64,000 bases of DNA from Takakia lepidozioides (GCA_030704615.1 CM060734.1:434001-498000), one strand, 5' to 3'. Positions 11,304 to 25,804 are shown, counted from the first letter of the stretch. Notes: generated by a model not told the origin, from the letters alone. Translations and numbers: made by a program.

Positions 11304-13253
11304 AACCCAAGGCAATGGGAAGGCCAAAGCCATGAGATATCAGCCTCCTCTCCCGCCATGACCATGGTGTGGAGCAAGCAAGTCCTTCATAAGGTAAGAT
11401 CTTCTCCAGCAAAAATATGTTGGCTAATTGGTCATGGAGAGTAAGGCATCCTTGAAGGTACCTGAGATAAGCATAGAACATCTATAGGGCTTCTGAATGC
11501 TGAAATTTTGAGCTAGGCCTTGGTAAGACAGCTTGCTGGAGTAGAGACGTGTACACCTTATACATGATCCGGTCAATGCACATTACTCTTGTTTGCCGGT
11601 CCCCTGTAGCCGATGCCTTATGTCAGATTTAGATACCTCATGATAAGAATGAGTTCCATTTCTTTGGCTCAAATGTTTCCATGTTTCTCCTGGTTATGGC
11701 TTTGCTCTTTATAGCACCATAAAAAAAATACCCAATTATGATGTGCTGCTGGTAGATGTTTTGTCTGAATATAACCAGGCGGTAAACCCCTGCCAGACTT
11801 CATCACCTAAGTCCCAATACCTGCCCCCTTTGGTTTTGTACACCCAAAACAAGGGGTGGGTAAACACTAAAAGTCTGATATAAGATTTCCCGATTGTTAC
11901 TTTATGACAATCATTAGGGCGACTATCTCTTGTTCCCTATGGCATACTGATGTGACAATGGAGCAACGATATGACAAGCTGATGGCTTTAAAGAGATCTG
12001 GTAACATGCTACAATGTAGGGCAGACCTGTTTTCATGACCAGACAGTGTTCTTGAATGTACAAGCATTGGAAACTTAGCCTCTTTTAGAAGCTGGTTACT
12101 TTAGGACACTTGATACCATGCCAAACTGATATGGATGGATCTTTCGTGGCCAAATCCGGTCCTTGGTTTATATGCCCTCGAATGTTTACCTATTTTCCAA
12201 AACGGTAAGACATTGGTAGATGTGAAGAGAATGATTCGGGCATTGTATTCAAGTTGCTTTTAGGATAAATAGTACCAAAGTAACCTGCAGGCCCGATGGG
12301 ATGAGCAATTCAGATTCTTTGTGTTTCCTATGGATGATTGCATGGCATGTAAATCTGATTACAGCCTGTTATGGTAATGATTTCCCTACCCCAGACATAG
12401 AACTTGGTCTTGGGGCATGGAATAAGAGGTGGGAATATTACTCTACCCTACCATTGAAATTACACACCAGCCCCAGATCTAAAACAGATCATGGGGCAAA
12501 AAACATGGTGTCAATAAGTGACTTGATGTGCGAAATAGGGCGCAGCTGATTACACCCCGTTGTATAAGCTGCCAAATATCAGTCCGTAACCCTGCTTTGG
12601 TGATGTTCTCTATGTAAAGAAATGCTCTTATTTTGTTCTTACGCCTTCTACGATCATAAATGGCTTCTTTAAGACCAACAGACATTTCCAGCCATGAACA
12701 GTGATCAATGGATCTTTATTTGGACATGGATACTTACTGCTCAGTCACTTTGGTATGTCCAATGATACAAAGAACCCAAAACTATACTAGTTCTTGGGCC
12801 AACAATAAATTAGGATGGTTGGTTATGCCTTGGTATGTAAGCTGACCAAAAAATACAGACCGAATGACATGGCATGTCATGAATGGCACTTTTTAGCATG
12901 CTGAACAACGGTTTCCTGCTATGAACAGTGGTAATTGAGTCTCTAATTTTCCCACCCAGAGCTTCATTGACTTTGAAGTCTGGGATTTGTCATAAAGCTG
13001 ACTTGTGAATGAAGAATGGTTGATAATGAGGCTGATTTCGTCGTTAATTTTACAATGACCTTGTCAGGTCTTTGTCCATGTCTCGACGAGACATAAGTAT
13101 CTTCCCTCTCTGATTTAGACCAGTGTACTTGGTGGTTCTTGTACACATTATCAACCAATCTCCCTTCTGTTTTCAGTTTTATGTTTGATTTACTAACACC
13201 TTGGTCTGAGCATGACAAAAGGTTATCAATATATGTTCCTGATCGAAGTGATG
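11304..13253 (+). repeat. Macrosatellite unit 3
   Basis: 1,950 bp. Single-base insertions near 12168 and 12259 break the + ORF. The downstream half of the unit is otherwise standard. Confidence 0.95.
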
Positions 13254-15194
13254 AACCCAAGGCAATGGGAAGGCCAAAGCCATGAGATATCAGCCTCCTC
13301 TCCGCCATGACCATGGTGTGGAGCAAGCAAGTCCTTCATAGGTGGTAAGATCTTCTCCAGCAAAAATATGTTGGCTAATTGGTCATGGAGAGTAAGGCAT
13401 CCTTGAAGGTACCTGAGATAAGCATAGAACATCTATAGGGCTTTCTGAATGCTGAAATTTTGAGCTAGGCCTTGGTAAGACAGCTTGCTGGAGTAGACGT
13501 GTACACCTTATACATGATCCGGTCAATGCACATTACTCTTGTTTGCCGGTCCCCTGTAGCCGATGCCTTATGTCAGATTTAGATACCTCATGATAAGAAA
13601 TGAGTTCCATTTCTTTGGCTCAAATGTTTCCATGTTTCTCCTGGTTATGGCTTTGCTCTTTAAGCACACATAAAAAAATACCCAATTATGATGTGCTGCT
13701 GGTAGATGTTTGTCTGAATATAAACCAGGCGGTAAACCCCTGCCAGACTTCATCACCTAAGTCCCAATACCTGCCCCTTTGGTTTTGTACACCCAAAACA
13801 AGGGGTGGGTAAACACTAAAAGTCTGATATAAGATTTCCCGATTGTTACTTTATGACAATCATTAGGGCGACTATCTCTTGTTCCCTATGGCATACTGAT
13901 GTGACAATGGAGCAACGATATGACAGCTGATGGCTTTAAAGAGATCTGGTAACATGCTACAATGTAGGGCAGACCTGTTTTCATGACCAGACAGTGTTCT
14001 TGAATGTACAAGCATTGGAAACTTAGCCTCTTTTAGAAGCTGGTTACTTTAGGACACTTGATACCATGCCAAACTGATATGGATGGATCTTTCGTGGCCA
14101 AATCCGGTCCTTTGGTTATATGCCCTCGAATGTTTACCTATTTTCCAAAACGGTAAGACATTGGTAGATGTGAAGAGAATGATTCGGGCATTGTATTCAA
14201 GTTGCTTTAGGATAAATAGTACCAAAGTAACCTGCAGGCCCGATGGGATGAGCAATTCAGATTCTTTGTGTTCCTATGGATGATTGCATGGCATGTAAAT
14301 CTGATTACAGCCTGTTATGGTAATGATTCCCTACCCCAGACATAGAACTTGGTCTTGGGGCATGGAATAAGAGGTGGGAATATTACTCTACCCTACCATT
14401 TGAAAATTACACACCAGCCCCCAGATCTAAAACAGATCATGGGGCAAAAAACATGGTGCAATAAGTGACTTGATGTGCGAAAATAGGGCAGCTGATTACA
14501 CCCCGTGTATAAAGCTGCCAAATATTCAGTCCGTAACCCTGCGGTGATGTTCTCTATGTAAAAGAAATGCTCTTATTTTGTTCTTACGCCTTCTACGATC
14601 ATAAATGGCTTCTTTAAGACCAACAGACATTTCCAGCCATGAAACAGTGATCAATGGATCTTTATTTGGACATGGATACTTACTGCTCAGTCACTTTGGT
14701 ATGTCCAATGATACAAAGAACCCAAAACTATACTAGTTCTTGGCCAACAATAAATTAGGATGGTTGGTTATGCCTTGGTATGTAAGCTGACCAAAAAATA
14801 CAGACCGAATGACATGGCATGTCATGAATGGCACTTTTTAGGCATGCTGAACAACGGTTTCCTGCTATGAACAGTGGAATTGAGTCTCTAATTTTTCCCA
14901 CCAGAGGACTTCATTGACTTTGAAGTCTGGGATTTGTCATAAAGCTGACTTGTGAATGAAGAATGGTTGATAATGAGCTGATTCGTCGTTAATTTTACAA
15001 TGACCTTGTCAGGTCTTTGTCCATGTCTCGACGAGACATAAGTATCTTCCCTCTCTGATTTAGACAGTGACTTGGTGGTTCTTGTACACATTATCAACAA
15101 TCTCCCTTCTGTTCAGTTTTTTATGTTGATTTACTAACACCTTGGTCTGAGCATGAAAAAGGTTATCAATATATGTTCCATGATCGAAGTGATG
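13254..15194 (+). repeat. Macrosatellite unit 4, indel-rich
   Basis: 1,941 bp with many single-base gains and losses, often in short homopolymers (about 13300-15190), unlike units 6-8. Both marker ORFs are broken. Consensus error is as likely as real decay. Confidence 0.93.
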
Positions 15195-17140
15195 AACCCC
15201 AAGGCAATGGGAAGGGCCAAAGCATGAGATATAGCCTCCTCTCCCGCCATGACCATGGTGTGGAGGCACGCAAGTCCTTCATAAGGAAGATCTTCTCCAG
15301 CAAAAATATGTTGGCTAATTTGGTCATGGAGGAGTAAGGCATCCTCGAAGGTACCTGAGATAAGCATAGAACATCTATAGGGCTCTGATGATGAATGAAA
15401 TTTGAGCTAGGCCTTGGTAAGACAGCTTGCTGGAGTAGACGTGTACACCTTAGACATGATCGGTCAATGCACATTACTCTTGTTGCCGGTCCCCTGTGCC
15501 GATGCCTTATGTCAGATTTAGATACCTCATGATAAGAATGAGTTCCATTTCTTTGGCTCAAAATGTTTCATGTTTCTCCTGGTCATGGCTTTGCTCTTTA
15601 TAGACACCAATAAAAAATACCCAATTTATGATGTGATGCTGGTTAGATGTTTTGTTGAATATAACCAGGGAGGTAAAAACCCCTGCCGACTTCATCACCT
15701 AAGTCCCAATACCTGCCCCCTTTGGTTTTGTACACCAAAACAAGGGGTGGGTAAACACTAAAAGTCTGATATAAGATTCCCGATGTGTTACTTTATGACA
15801 ATCATTTAGGGCGACTATCTCTTGTTCCATATGGCATACTGATGTGACAATGGAGCAACGATATGACAAGCTGATGGCTTTAAAGAGATCTGGTAACATG
15901 CTACAATGTAGGGCAGACCTGTTTTCATGACCAGACAGTGTTCTTGAATGTACAAGCACTGGAAACTTAGCCTCTTTTAGAAGCTGGTTACTTTAGGACA
16001 CTTGATACCATGCCAAACTGATATGGATGGATCTTTCGTGGCCAAATCCGGTCCTTGGTTATATGCCCTCGAATGTTTACCTATTTTCCAAAACGGTAAG
16101 ACATTGGTAGATGTGAAGAGAATGATTCGGGCATTGTATTCAAGTTGCTTTAGGATAAATAGTACCAAAGTAACCTGCAGGCCCGATGGGATGAGCAATT
16201 CAGATTCTTTGTGTTTCCTATGGATGATTGCATGGCATGTAAATCTGATTACAGCCTGTCATGGTAATGATTTCCCTACCCCAGACATAGAACTTGGTCT
16301 TGGGGCATGGAATAGAGGTGGGAATATTACTCTACCCTACCATTGAAATTACACACCAGCCCCAGATCTAAAACAGATCATGGGGCAAAAACATGGTGTC
16401 AATAAGTGACTTGATGTGCGAAATAGGGCAGCTGATTACACCCCGTTGTATAAGCTGCCAAATATTCAGTCCGTAACCCTGCTTTGGTGATGTTCTCTAT
16501 GTAAAGAAATGCTCTTATTTTGTTCTTACGCCTTCTACGATCATAAATGGCTTCTTTAAGACCAACAGACATTTCCAGCCATGAACAGTGATCAATGGAT
16601 CTTTATTTGGACATGGATACTTACTGCTCAGTCACTTTGGTATGTCCAATGATACAAAGAACCCAAAACTATACTAGTTCTTGGGCCAACAATAAATTAG
16701 GATGGTTGGTTATGCCTTGGTATGTAAGCTGACCAAAAATACAGACCGAATGACATGGCATGTCATGAATGGCACTTTTTAGCATGCTGAACAACGGTTT
16801 CCTGCTATGAACAGTGGTAATTGAGTCTCTAATTTTTCCCACCCAGAGACTTCATTGACTTTGAAGTCTGGGATTTGTCATAAAGCTGACTTGTGAATGA
16901 AGAATGGTTGATAATGAGGCTGATTCGTCGTTAATTTTACAATGACCTTGTCAGGTCTTTGTCCATGTCTCGACGAGACATAAGTATCTTCCCTCTCTGA
17001 TTTAGACCAGTGTACTTGGTGGTTCTTGTACACATTATCAACCAATCTCCCTTCTGTTTTCAGTTTTATGTTTGATTTACTAACACCTTGGTCTGAGCAT
17101 GACAAAAGGTTATCAATATATGTTCCTGATCGAAGTGATG
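15195..17140 (+). repeat. Macrosatellite unit 5, indel-rich first part
   Basis: The sequence is noisy up to about 15790 and then clean. The - marker ORF is intact at 16878-17318, apart from single residue changes. Confidence 0.94.
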
Positions 17141-19086
17141 AACCCAAGGCAATGGGAAGGCCAAAGCCATGAGATATCAGCCTCCTCTCCCGCCATGACC
17201 ATGGTGTGGAGCACGCAAGTCCTTCATAAGGTAAGATCTTCTCCAGCAAAAATATGTTGGCTAATTGGTCATGGAGAGTAAGGCATCCTCGAAGGTACCT
17301 GAGATAAGCATAGAACATCTATAGGGCTTCTGAATGCTGAAATTTTGAGCTAGGCCTTGGTAAGACAGCTTGCTGGAGTAGACGTGTACACCTCATACAT
17401 GATCCGGTCAATGCACATTACTCTTGTTTGCCGGTCCCCTGTAGCCGATGCCTTATGTCAGATTTAGATACCTCATGATAAGAATGAGTTCCATTTCTTT
17501 GGCTCAAATGTTTCCATGTTTCTCCTGGTTATGGCTTTGCTCTTTATAGCACCATAAAAAAAATACCCAATTATGATGTGCTGCTGGTAGATGTTTTGTC
17601 TGAATATAACCAGGCGGTAAACCCCTGCCAGACTTCATCACCTAAGTCCCAATACCTGCCCCCTTTGGTTTTGTACACCCAAAACAAGGGGTGGGTAAAC
17701 ACTAAAAGTCTGATATAAGATTTCCCGATTGTTACTTTATGACAATCATTAGGGCGACTATCTCTTGTTCCCTATGGCATACTGATGTGACAATGGAGCA
17801 ACGATATGACAAGCTGATGGCTTTAAAGAGATCTGGTAACATGCTACAATGTAGGGCAGACCTGTTTTCATGACCAGACAGTGTTCTTGAATGTACAAGC
17901 ATTGGAAACTTAGCCTCTTTTAGAAGCTGGTTACTTTAGGACACTTGATACCATGCCAAACTGATATGGATGGATCTTTCGTGGCCAAATCCGGTCCTTG
18001 GTTATATGCCCTCGAATGTTTACCTATTTTCCAAAACGGTAAGACATTGGTAGATGTGAAGAGAATGATTCGGGCATTGTATTCAAGTTGCTTTAGGATA
18101 AATAGTACCAAAGTAACCTGCAGGCCCGATGGGATGAGCAATTCAGATTCTTTGTGTTTCCTATGGATGATTGCATGGCATGTAAATCTGATTACAGCCT
18201 GTCATGGTAATGATTTCCCTACCCCAGACATAGAACTTGGTCTTGGGGCATGGAATAAGAGGTGGGAATATTACTCTACCCTACCATTGAAATTACACAC
18301 CAGCCCCAGATCTAAAACAGATCATGGGGCAAAAAACATGGTGTCAATAAGTGACTTGATGTGCGAAATAGGGCAGCTGATTACACCCCGTTGTATAAGC
18401 TGCCAAATATTCAGTCCGTAACCCTGCTTTGGTGATGTTCTCTATGTAAAGAAATGCTCTTATTTTGTTCTTACGCCTTCTACGATCATAAATGGCTTCT
18501 TTAAGACCAACAGACATTTCCAGCCATGAACAGTGATCAATGGATCTTTATTTGGACATGGATACTTACTGCTCAGTCACTTTGGTATGTCCAATGATAC
18601 AAAGAACCCAAAACTATACTAGTTCTTGGGCCAACAATAAATTAGGATGGTTGGTTATGCCTTGGTATGTAAGCTGACCAAAAAATACAGACCGAATGAC
18701 ATGGCATGTCATGAATGGCACTTTTTAGCATGCTGAACAACGGTTTCCTGCTATGAACAGTGGTAATTGAGTCTCTAATTTTTCCCACCCAGAGACTTCA
18801 TTGACTTTGAAGTCTGGGATTTGTCATAAAGCTGACTTGTGAATGAAGAATGGTTGATAATGAGGCTGATTCGTCGTTAATTTTACAATGACCTTGTCAG
18901 GTCTTTGTCCATGTCTCGACGAGACATAAGTATCTTCCCTCTCTGATTTAGACCAGTGTACTTGGTGGTTCTTGTACACATTATCAACCAATCTCCCTTC
19001 TGTTTTCAGTTTTATGTTTGATTTACTAACACCTTGGTCTGAGCATGACAAAAGGTTATCAATATATGTTCCTGATCGAAGTGATG
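17141..19086 (+). repeat. Macrosatellite unit 6
   Basis: Exactly 1,946 bp between anchors and clean. It carries the CACGCAAG, GTCATGG and GCATTGG variants at the three most visible marker sites. Both marker ORFs are open. Confidence 0.96.
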
Positions 19087-21032
19087 AACCCAAGGCAATG
19101 GGAAGGCCAAAGCCATGAGATATCAGCCTCCTCTCCCGCCATGACCATGGTGTGGAGCAAGCAAGTCCTTCATAAGGTAAGATCTTCTCCAGCAAAAATA
19201 TGTTGGCTAATTGGTCATGGAGAGTAAGGCGTCCTCGAAGGTACCTGAGATAAGCATAGAACATCTATAGGGCTTCTGAATGCTGAAATTTTGAGCTAGG
19301 CCTTGGTAAGACAGCTTGCTGGAGTAGACGTGTACACCTCATACATGATCCGGTCAATGCACATTACTCTTGTTTGCCGGTCCCCTGTAGCCGATGCCTT
19401 ATGTCAGATTTAGATACCTCATGATAAGAATGAGTTCCATTTCTTTGGCTCAAATGTTTCCATGTTTCTCCTGGTTATGGCTTTGCTCTTTATAGCACCA
19501 TAAAAAAAATACCCAATTATGATGTGCTGCTGGTAGATGTTTTGTCTGAATATAACCAGGCGGTAAACCCCTGCCAGACTTCATCACCTAAGTCCCAATA
19601 CCTGCCCCCTTTGGTTTTGTACACCCAAAACAAGGGGTGGGTAAACACTAAAAGTCTGATATAAGATTTCCCGATTGTTACTTTATGACAATCATTAGGG
19701 CGACTATCTCTTGTTCCCTATGGCATACTGATGTGACAATGGAGCAACGATATGACAAGCTGATGGCTTTAAAGAGATCTGGTAACATGCTACAATGTAG
19801 GGCAGACCTGTTTTCATGACCAGACAGTGTTCTTGAATGTACAAGCACTGGAAACTTAGCCTCTTTTAGAAGCTGGTTACTTTAGGACACTTGATACCAT
19901 GCCAAACTGATATGGATGGATCTTTCGTGGCCAAATCCGGTCCTTGGTTATATGCCCTCGAATGTTTACCTATTTTCCAAAACGGTAAGACATTGGTAGA
20001 TGTGAAGAGAATGATTCGGGCATTGTATTCAAGTTGCTTTAGGATAAATAGTACCAAAGTAACCTGCAGGCCCGATGGGATGAGCAATTCAGATTCTTTG
20101 TGTTTCCTATGGATGATTGCATGGCATGTAAATCTGATTACAGCCTGTTATGGTAATGATTTCCCTACCCCAGACATAGAACTTGGTCTTGGGGCATGGA
20201 ATAAGAGGTGGGAATATTACTCTACCCTACCATTGAAATTACACACCAGCCCCAGATCTAAAACAGATCATGGGGCAAAAAACATGGTGTCAATAAGTGA
20301 CTTGATGTGCGAAATAGGGCAGCTGATTACACCCCGTTGTATAAGCTGCCAAATATTCAGTCCGTAACCCTGCTTTGGTGATGTTCTCTATGTAAAGAAA
20401 TGCTCTTATTTTGTTCTTACGCCTTCTACGATCATAAATGGCTTCTTTAAGACCAACAGACATTTCCAGCCATGAACAGTGATCAATGGATCTTTATTTG
20501 GACATGGATACTTACTGCTCAGTCACTTTGGTATGTCCAATGATACAAAGAACCCAAAACTATACTAGTTCTTGGGCCAACAATAAATTAGGATGGTTGG
20601 TTATGCCTTGGTATGTAAGCTGACCAAAAAATACAGACCGAATGACATGGCATGTCATGAATGGCACTTTTTAGCATGCTGAACAACGGTTTCCTGCTAT
20701 GAACAGTGGTAATTGAGTCTCTAATTTTTCCCACCCAGAGACTTCATTGACTTTGAAGTCTGGGATTTGTCATAAAGCTGACTTGTGAATGAAGAATGGT
20801 TGATAATGAGGCTGATTCGTCGTTAATTTTACAATGACCTTGTCAGGTCTTTGTCCATGTCTCGACGAGACATAAGTATCTTCCCTCTCTGATTTAGACC
20901 AGTGTACTTGGTGGTTCTTGTACACATTATCAACCAATCTCCCTTCTGTTTTCAGTTTTATGTTTGATTTACTAACACCTTGGTCTGAGCATGACAAAAG
21001 GTTATCAATATATGTTCCTGATCGAAGTGATG
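19087..21032 (+). repeat. Macrosatellite unit 7
   Basis: 1,946 bp, clean. Marker variants CAAGCAAG, GTTATGG and GCACTGG. Both marker ORFs are open. Confidence 0.96.
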
Positions 21033-22978
21033 AACCCAAGGCAATGGGAAGGCCAAAGCCATGAGATATCAGCCTCCTCTCCCGCCATGACCATGGTGTG
21101 GAGCAAGCAAGTCCTTCATAAGGTAAGATCTTCTCCAGCAAAAATATGTTGGCTAATTGGTCATGGAGAGTAAGGCGTCCTTGAAGGTACCTGAGATAAG
21201 CATAGAACATCTATAGGGCTTCTGAATGCTGAAATTTTGAGCTAGGCCTTGGTAAGACAGCTTGCTGGAGTAGACGTGTACACCTCATACATGATCCGGT
21301 CAATGCACATTACTCTTGTTTGCCGGTCCCCTGTAGCCGATGCCTTATGTCAGATTTAGATACCTCATGATAAGAATGAGTTCCATTTCTTTGGCTCAAA
21401 TGTTTCCATGTTTCTCCTGGTTATGGCTTTGCTCTTTATAGCACCATAAAAAAAATACCCAATTATGATGTGCTGCTGGTAGATGTTTTGTCTGAATATA
21501 ACCAGGCGGTAAACCCCTGCCAGACTTCATCACCTAAGTCCCAATACCTGCCCCCTTTGGTTTTGTACACCCAAAACAAGGGGTGGGTAAACACTAAAAG
21601 TCTGATATAAGATTTCCCGATTGTTACTTTATGACAATCATTAGGGCGACTATCTCTTGTTCCCTATGGCATACTGATGTGACAATGGAGCAACGATATG
21701 ACAAGCTGATGGCTTTAAAGAGATCTGGTAACATGCTACAATGTAGGGCAGACCTGTTTTCATGACCAGACAGTGTTCTTGAATGTACAAGCATTGGAAA
21801 CTTAGCCTCTTTTAGAAGCTGGTTACTTTAGGACACTTGATACCATGCCAAACTGATATGGATGGATCTTTCGTGGCCAAATCCGGTCCTTGGTTATATG
21901 CCCTCGAATGTTTACCTATTTTCCAAAACGGTAAGACATTGGTAGATGTGAAGAGAATGATTCGGGCATTGTATTCAAGTTGCTTTAGGATAAATAGTAC
22001 CAAAGTAACCTGCAGGCCCGATGGGATGAGCAATTCAGATTCTTTGTGTTTCCTATGGATGATTGCATGGCATGTAAATCTGATTACAGCCTGTCATGGT
22101 AATGATTTCCCTACCCCAGACATAGAACTTGGTCTTGGGGCATGGAATAAGAGGTGGGAATATTACTCTACCCTACCATTGAAATTACACACCAGCCCCA
22201 GATCTAAAACAGATCATGGGGCAAAAAACATGGTGTCAATAAGTGACTTGATGTGCGAAATAGGGCAGCTGATTACACCCCGTTGTATAAGCTGCCAAAT
22301 ATTCAGTCCGTAACCCTGCTTTGGTGATGTTCTCTATGTAAAGAAATGCTCTTATTTTGTTCTTACGCCTTCTACGATCATAAATGGCTTCTTTAAGACC
22401 AACAGACATTTCCAGCCATGAACAGTGATCAATGGATCTTTATTTGGACATGGATACTTACTGCTCAGTCACTTTGGTATGTCCAATGATACAAAGAACC
22501 CAAAACTATACTAGTTCTTGGGCCAACAATAAATTAGGATGGTTGGTTATGCCTTGGTATGTAAGCTGACCAAAAAATACAGACCGAATGACATGGCATG
22601 TCATGAATGGCACTTTTTAGCATGCTGAACAACGGTTTCCTGCTATGAACAGTGGTAATTGAGTCTCTAATTTTTCCCACCCAGAGACTTCATTGACTTT
22701 GAAGTCTGGGATTTGTCATAAAGCTGACTTGTGAATGAAGAATGGTTGATAATGAGGCTGATTCGTCGTTAATTTTACAATGACCTTGTCAGGTCTTTGT
22801 CCATGTCTCGACGAGACATAAGTATCTTCCCTCTCTGATTTAGACCAGTGTACTTGGTGGTTCTTGTACACATTATCAACCAATCTCCCTTCTGTTTTCA
22901 GTTTTATGTTTGATTTACTAACACCTTGGTCTGAGCATGACAAAAGGTTATCAATATATGTTCCTGATCGAAGTGATG
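21033..22978 (+). repeat. Macrosatellite unit 8
   Basis: 1,946 bp, clean. Marker variants CAAGCAAG, GTCATGG and GCATTGG. Both marker ORFs are open. Confidence 0.96.
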
Positions 22979-24121
22979 AACCCAAGGCAATGGGAAGGCC
23001 AAAGCCATGAGATATCAGCCTCCTCTCCCGCCATGACCATGGTGTGGAGCAAGCAAGTCCTTCATAAGGTAAGATCTTCTCCAGCAAAAATATGTTGGCT
23101 AATTGGTCATGGAGAGTAAGGCATCCTCGAAGGTACCTGAGATAAGCATAGAACATCTATAGGGCTTCTGAATGCTGAAATTTTGAGCTAGGCCTTGGTA
23201 AGACAGCTTGCTGGAGTAGACGTGTACACCTCATACATGATCCGGTCAATGCACATTACTCTTGTTTGCCGGTCCCCTGTAGCCGATGCCTTATGTCAGA
23301 TTTAGATACCTCATGATAAGAATGAGTTCCATTTCTTTGGCTCAAATGTTTCCATGTTTCTCCTGGTCATGGCTTTGCTCTTTATAGCACCATAAAAAAA
23401 TACCCAATTATGATGTGCTGCTGGTAGATGTTTTGTCTGAATATAACCAGGCGGTAAACCCCTGCCAGACTTCATCACCTAAGTCCCAATACCTGCCCCC
23501 TTTGGTTTTGTACACCCAAAACAAGGGGTGGGTAAACACTAAAAGTCTGATATAAGATTTCCCGATTGTTACTTTATGACAATCATTAGGGCGACTATCT
23601 CTTGTTCCCTATGGCATACTGATGTGACAATGGAGCAACGATATGACAAGCTGATGGCTTTAAAGAGATCTGGTAACATGCTACAATGTAGGGCAGACCT
23701 GTTTTCATGACCAGACAGTGTTCTTGAATGTACAAGCACTGGAAACTTAGCCTCTTTTAGAAGCTGGTTACTTTAGGACACTTGATACCATGCCAAACTG
23801 ATATGGATGGATCTTTCGTGGCCAAATCCGGTCCTTGGTTATATGCCCTCGAATGTTTACCTATTTTCCAAAACGGTAAGACATTGGTAGATGTGAAGAG
23901 AATGATTCGGGCATTGTATTCAAGTTGCTTTAGGATAAATAGTACCAAAGTAACCTGCAGGCCCGATGGGATGAGCAATTCAGATTCTTTGTGTTTCCTA
24001 TGGATGATTGCATGGCATGTAAATCTGATTACAGCCTGTCATGGTAATGATTTCCCTACCCCAGACATAGAACTTGGTCTTGGGGCATGGAATAAGAGGT
24101 GGGAATATTACTCTACCCTGC
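22979..24121 (+). repeat. Macrosatellite unit 9, 5' part (split by gypsy element)
   Basis: The unit runs to CTCTACCCTGC and stops at the LTR of the gypsy element. The last five bases, CCTGC (24117-24121), pair with CCTAC at 36598-36602 as a target-site duplication with one substitution. Confidence 0.95.
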
Positions 24122-25196
24122 TGTTAGAGGACTGTAGGGGACTTAGACACTTATACGGGATCTGTAGGGTACCCTTAATTTTTGCACAGACTGAGATAAA
24201 CAGGAACCTTAGGGGTGACAGCAGCGCACTGTAGAGGGGGGTTACATAGCCCACACAGCCGACACAGCAGTCACAGCCCACACAGCCAACACAGCCCGTC
24301 ATAGTCGTCACAACCCACACAGCCAACACAGCCCGTCACAGTCGTCACAGCCCACACAGCCGACACAGCCGTCACAGCCCACACAGCCAACACAGCCCGT
24401 CACAGTCGTCACAGCCCACACAGCCGACACAGCCCACACAGCCAACACAGCCCGTCACAGTCGTCACAGCCCACACAGCCCACACAGCCCGTCACAGTCG
24501 TCACAGCAGACACAGCCCACACAGCCAGTCACAGCCCGACACAGCCAAACACAGCCAGTCACCGCTTGACACAGCTGTCACGATAATAGGGAACGAAGAG
24601 TAGGACAGGGAACAACTGTGGGGAACAACACCAGTGAAGGGAACGTGTTAGTTCACATACGACGGTTAGAGAGGGAAACGGTTAGAACCGCGGATAGGAG
24701 GATAAAGGGAAGAACGGGGAATAGGAAGGGGATCATTATTCGGGGAGGACTTCGGAGACAGGCGGGAGCGGAGATCGGAGAGCACGATGAAGGAGGAAAG
24801 AGGATTAGTAGATGCTTGTCATATGCAAAGCTAGAGTGATATTGTAGAGCAGATTAGAGACATAATGGCTTCGGCCTGATACCTGATAAATCATAATCTG
24901 ATACTTATACGATACAATCACACTGTGTAGAGAGATCTGAGTGAAGATGTGGATTGAATGGAGGAGTTAAGGAAACCGATAAATTGATGAAGCAAACTGA
25001 TACTTAATTATCAATGGTAAGGTAGCTAAGATGAATGCGGAAAAGGAAACAAATAGGAAACACCCCCATGATACACTAGCTGTAGGTCATGACTGATTGT
25101 TCTGCGCGGGCTGAGTACTTAGAGATTTCCAACTCTTCTATCTTGGAGTTTCCGCCTCGGATAGCGAAGGGATGGGTGAGTAAAAGCCGCGCGACA
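24122..25196 (+). repeat. 5' LTR
   Basis: 1,075 bp, TGTTAGAGG...GCGACA. It matches 35495-36597 throughout. A CACAGCC minisatellite fills 24246-24580. No clear TATA box was found. Confidence 0.93.
24246..24580 (+). repeat. CACAGCC minisatellite in 5' LTR
   Basis: Repeats of CACAGCC(C/A)ACACAGCC and CCGTCACAGTCGTCACAG in varying order, with a longer period visible between successive GTCGTCACA blocks. The 3' LTR array (35618-35985) has the same blocks in a different number and order. Confidence 0.9.
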
Positions 25197-25783
25197 TTTG
25201 GCGACCATACTGGGGACCTGGGACATGAACAACCAGATGTGACAGGCATCTGGTGGGATCATGGTGGTTGGACCATTAAAGAGTTTGAAGTGAATCAAAT
25301 TCCCTGTGGAACGAAGGAAGAAAGATTGTCCAAACAATTCTTTCAAAGGTTCTTGGAATTGCCAGACGGATGTAAAGAAAATATTCTTAAACGAGTGCAT
25401 GATGCTGATCCAGAATGGGGTCTGGAGAAAGGAGTGATAAAGATTTATCAGGTAGCCTGTAGAGGAAGAGCACGTTGGTTACCAACATTAGTTTATGTGA
25501 TAGCGTTGCTATCCATTAAACGAGTAGAGTTTGAAGGTGGGAAGAAAGAAAGGTGAATGTTTATACTCATATGCATGAAGAGCTTGTACTGGTAAAGAAT
25601 TGGATTCCAAAGGATATTTTGTGGATCAAACTCACACCAAGAACAGCTTTTCAGACTTGTTTGCCATATGGTTATATGGTAACGGAGACTTCAAGTATAG
25701 CCAAAGGTGCATTGAAGCTTGAAAGAAATCCAGGCATATACGAGAGATATTACAGAAGAGAGTTTTGGTTATTGCCACATTAA
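25089..25783 (+). pseudogene. Leader ORF upstream of gag, crossing the LTR end and PBS
   Basis: An open frame begins at ATG 25089 inside the 5' LTR and runs through the PBS to a stop at 25554-25556. A frame starting at 25553 continues to 25783. Both parts look coding (for example DHGGWTIKEFEVNQIP, then LVLVKNWIPKDILWIKLT), so one frame change near 25550 splits a single reading frame of about 230 codons. It ends 21 bases before the gag ATG. I recognise no domain. Extra ORFs before gag are known in Ogre/Tat-type gypsy elements, but homology to those is not shown. The start is uncertain: no in-frame ATG follows the LTR end. Confidence 0.5.
25199..25216 (+). promoter_or_regulatory. Putative primer-binding site
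   Basis: TGGCGACCATACTGGGGA lies two bases after the LTR end. TGG matches the complement of a tRNA 3' CCA end. The TGGCG...GGGGA pattern is common in plant gypsy elements. The tRNA was not identified. Confidence 0.6.
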
Positions 25784-25804
25784 AAGAAATGAAAGACATG
25801 GGAC

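Noticed and set aside
24246-24580. Cys/Gly/Val-rich ORFs (VGCVGCD) opposite the minisatellites
   Set aside because: Shadow frames of the CACAGCC repeat; no start context and no conservation of frame between the LTR copies.
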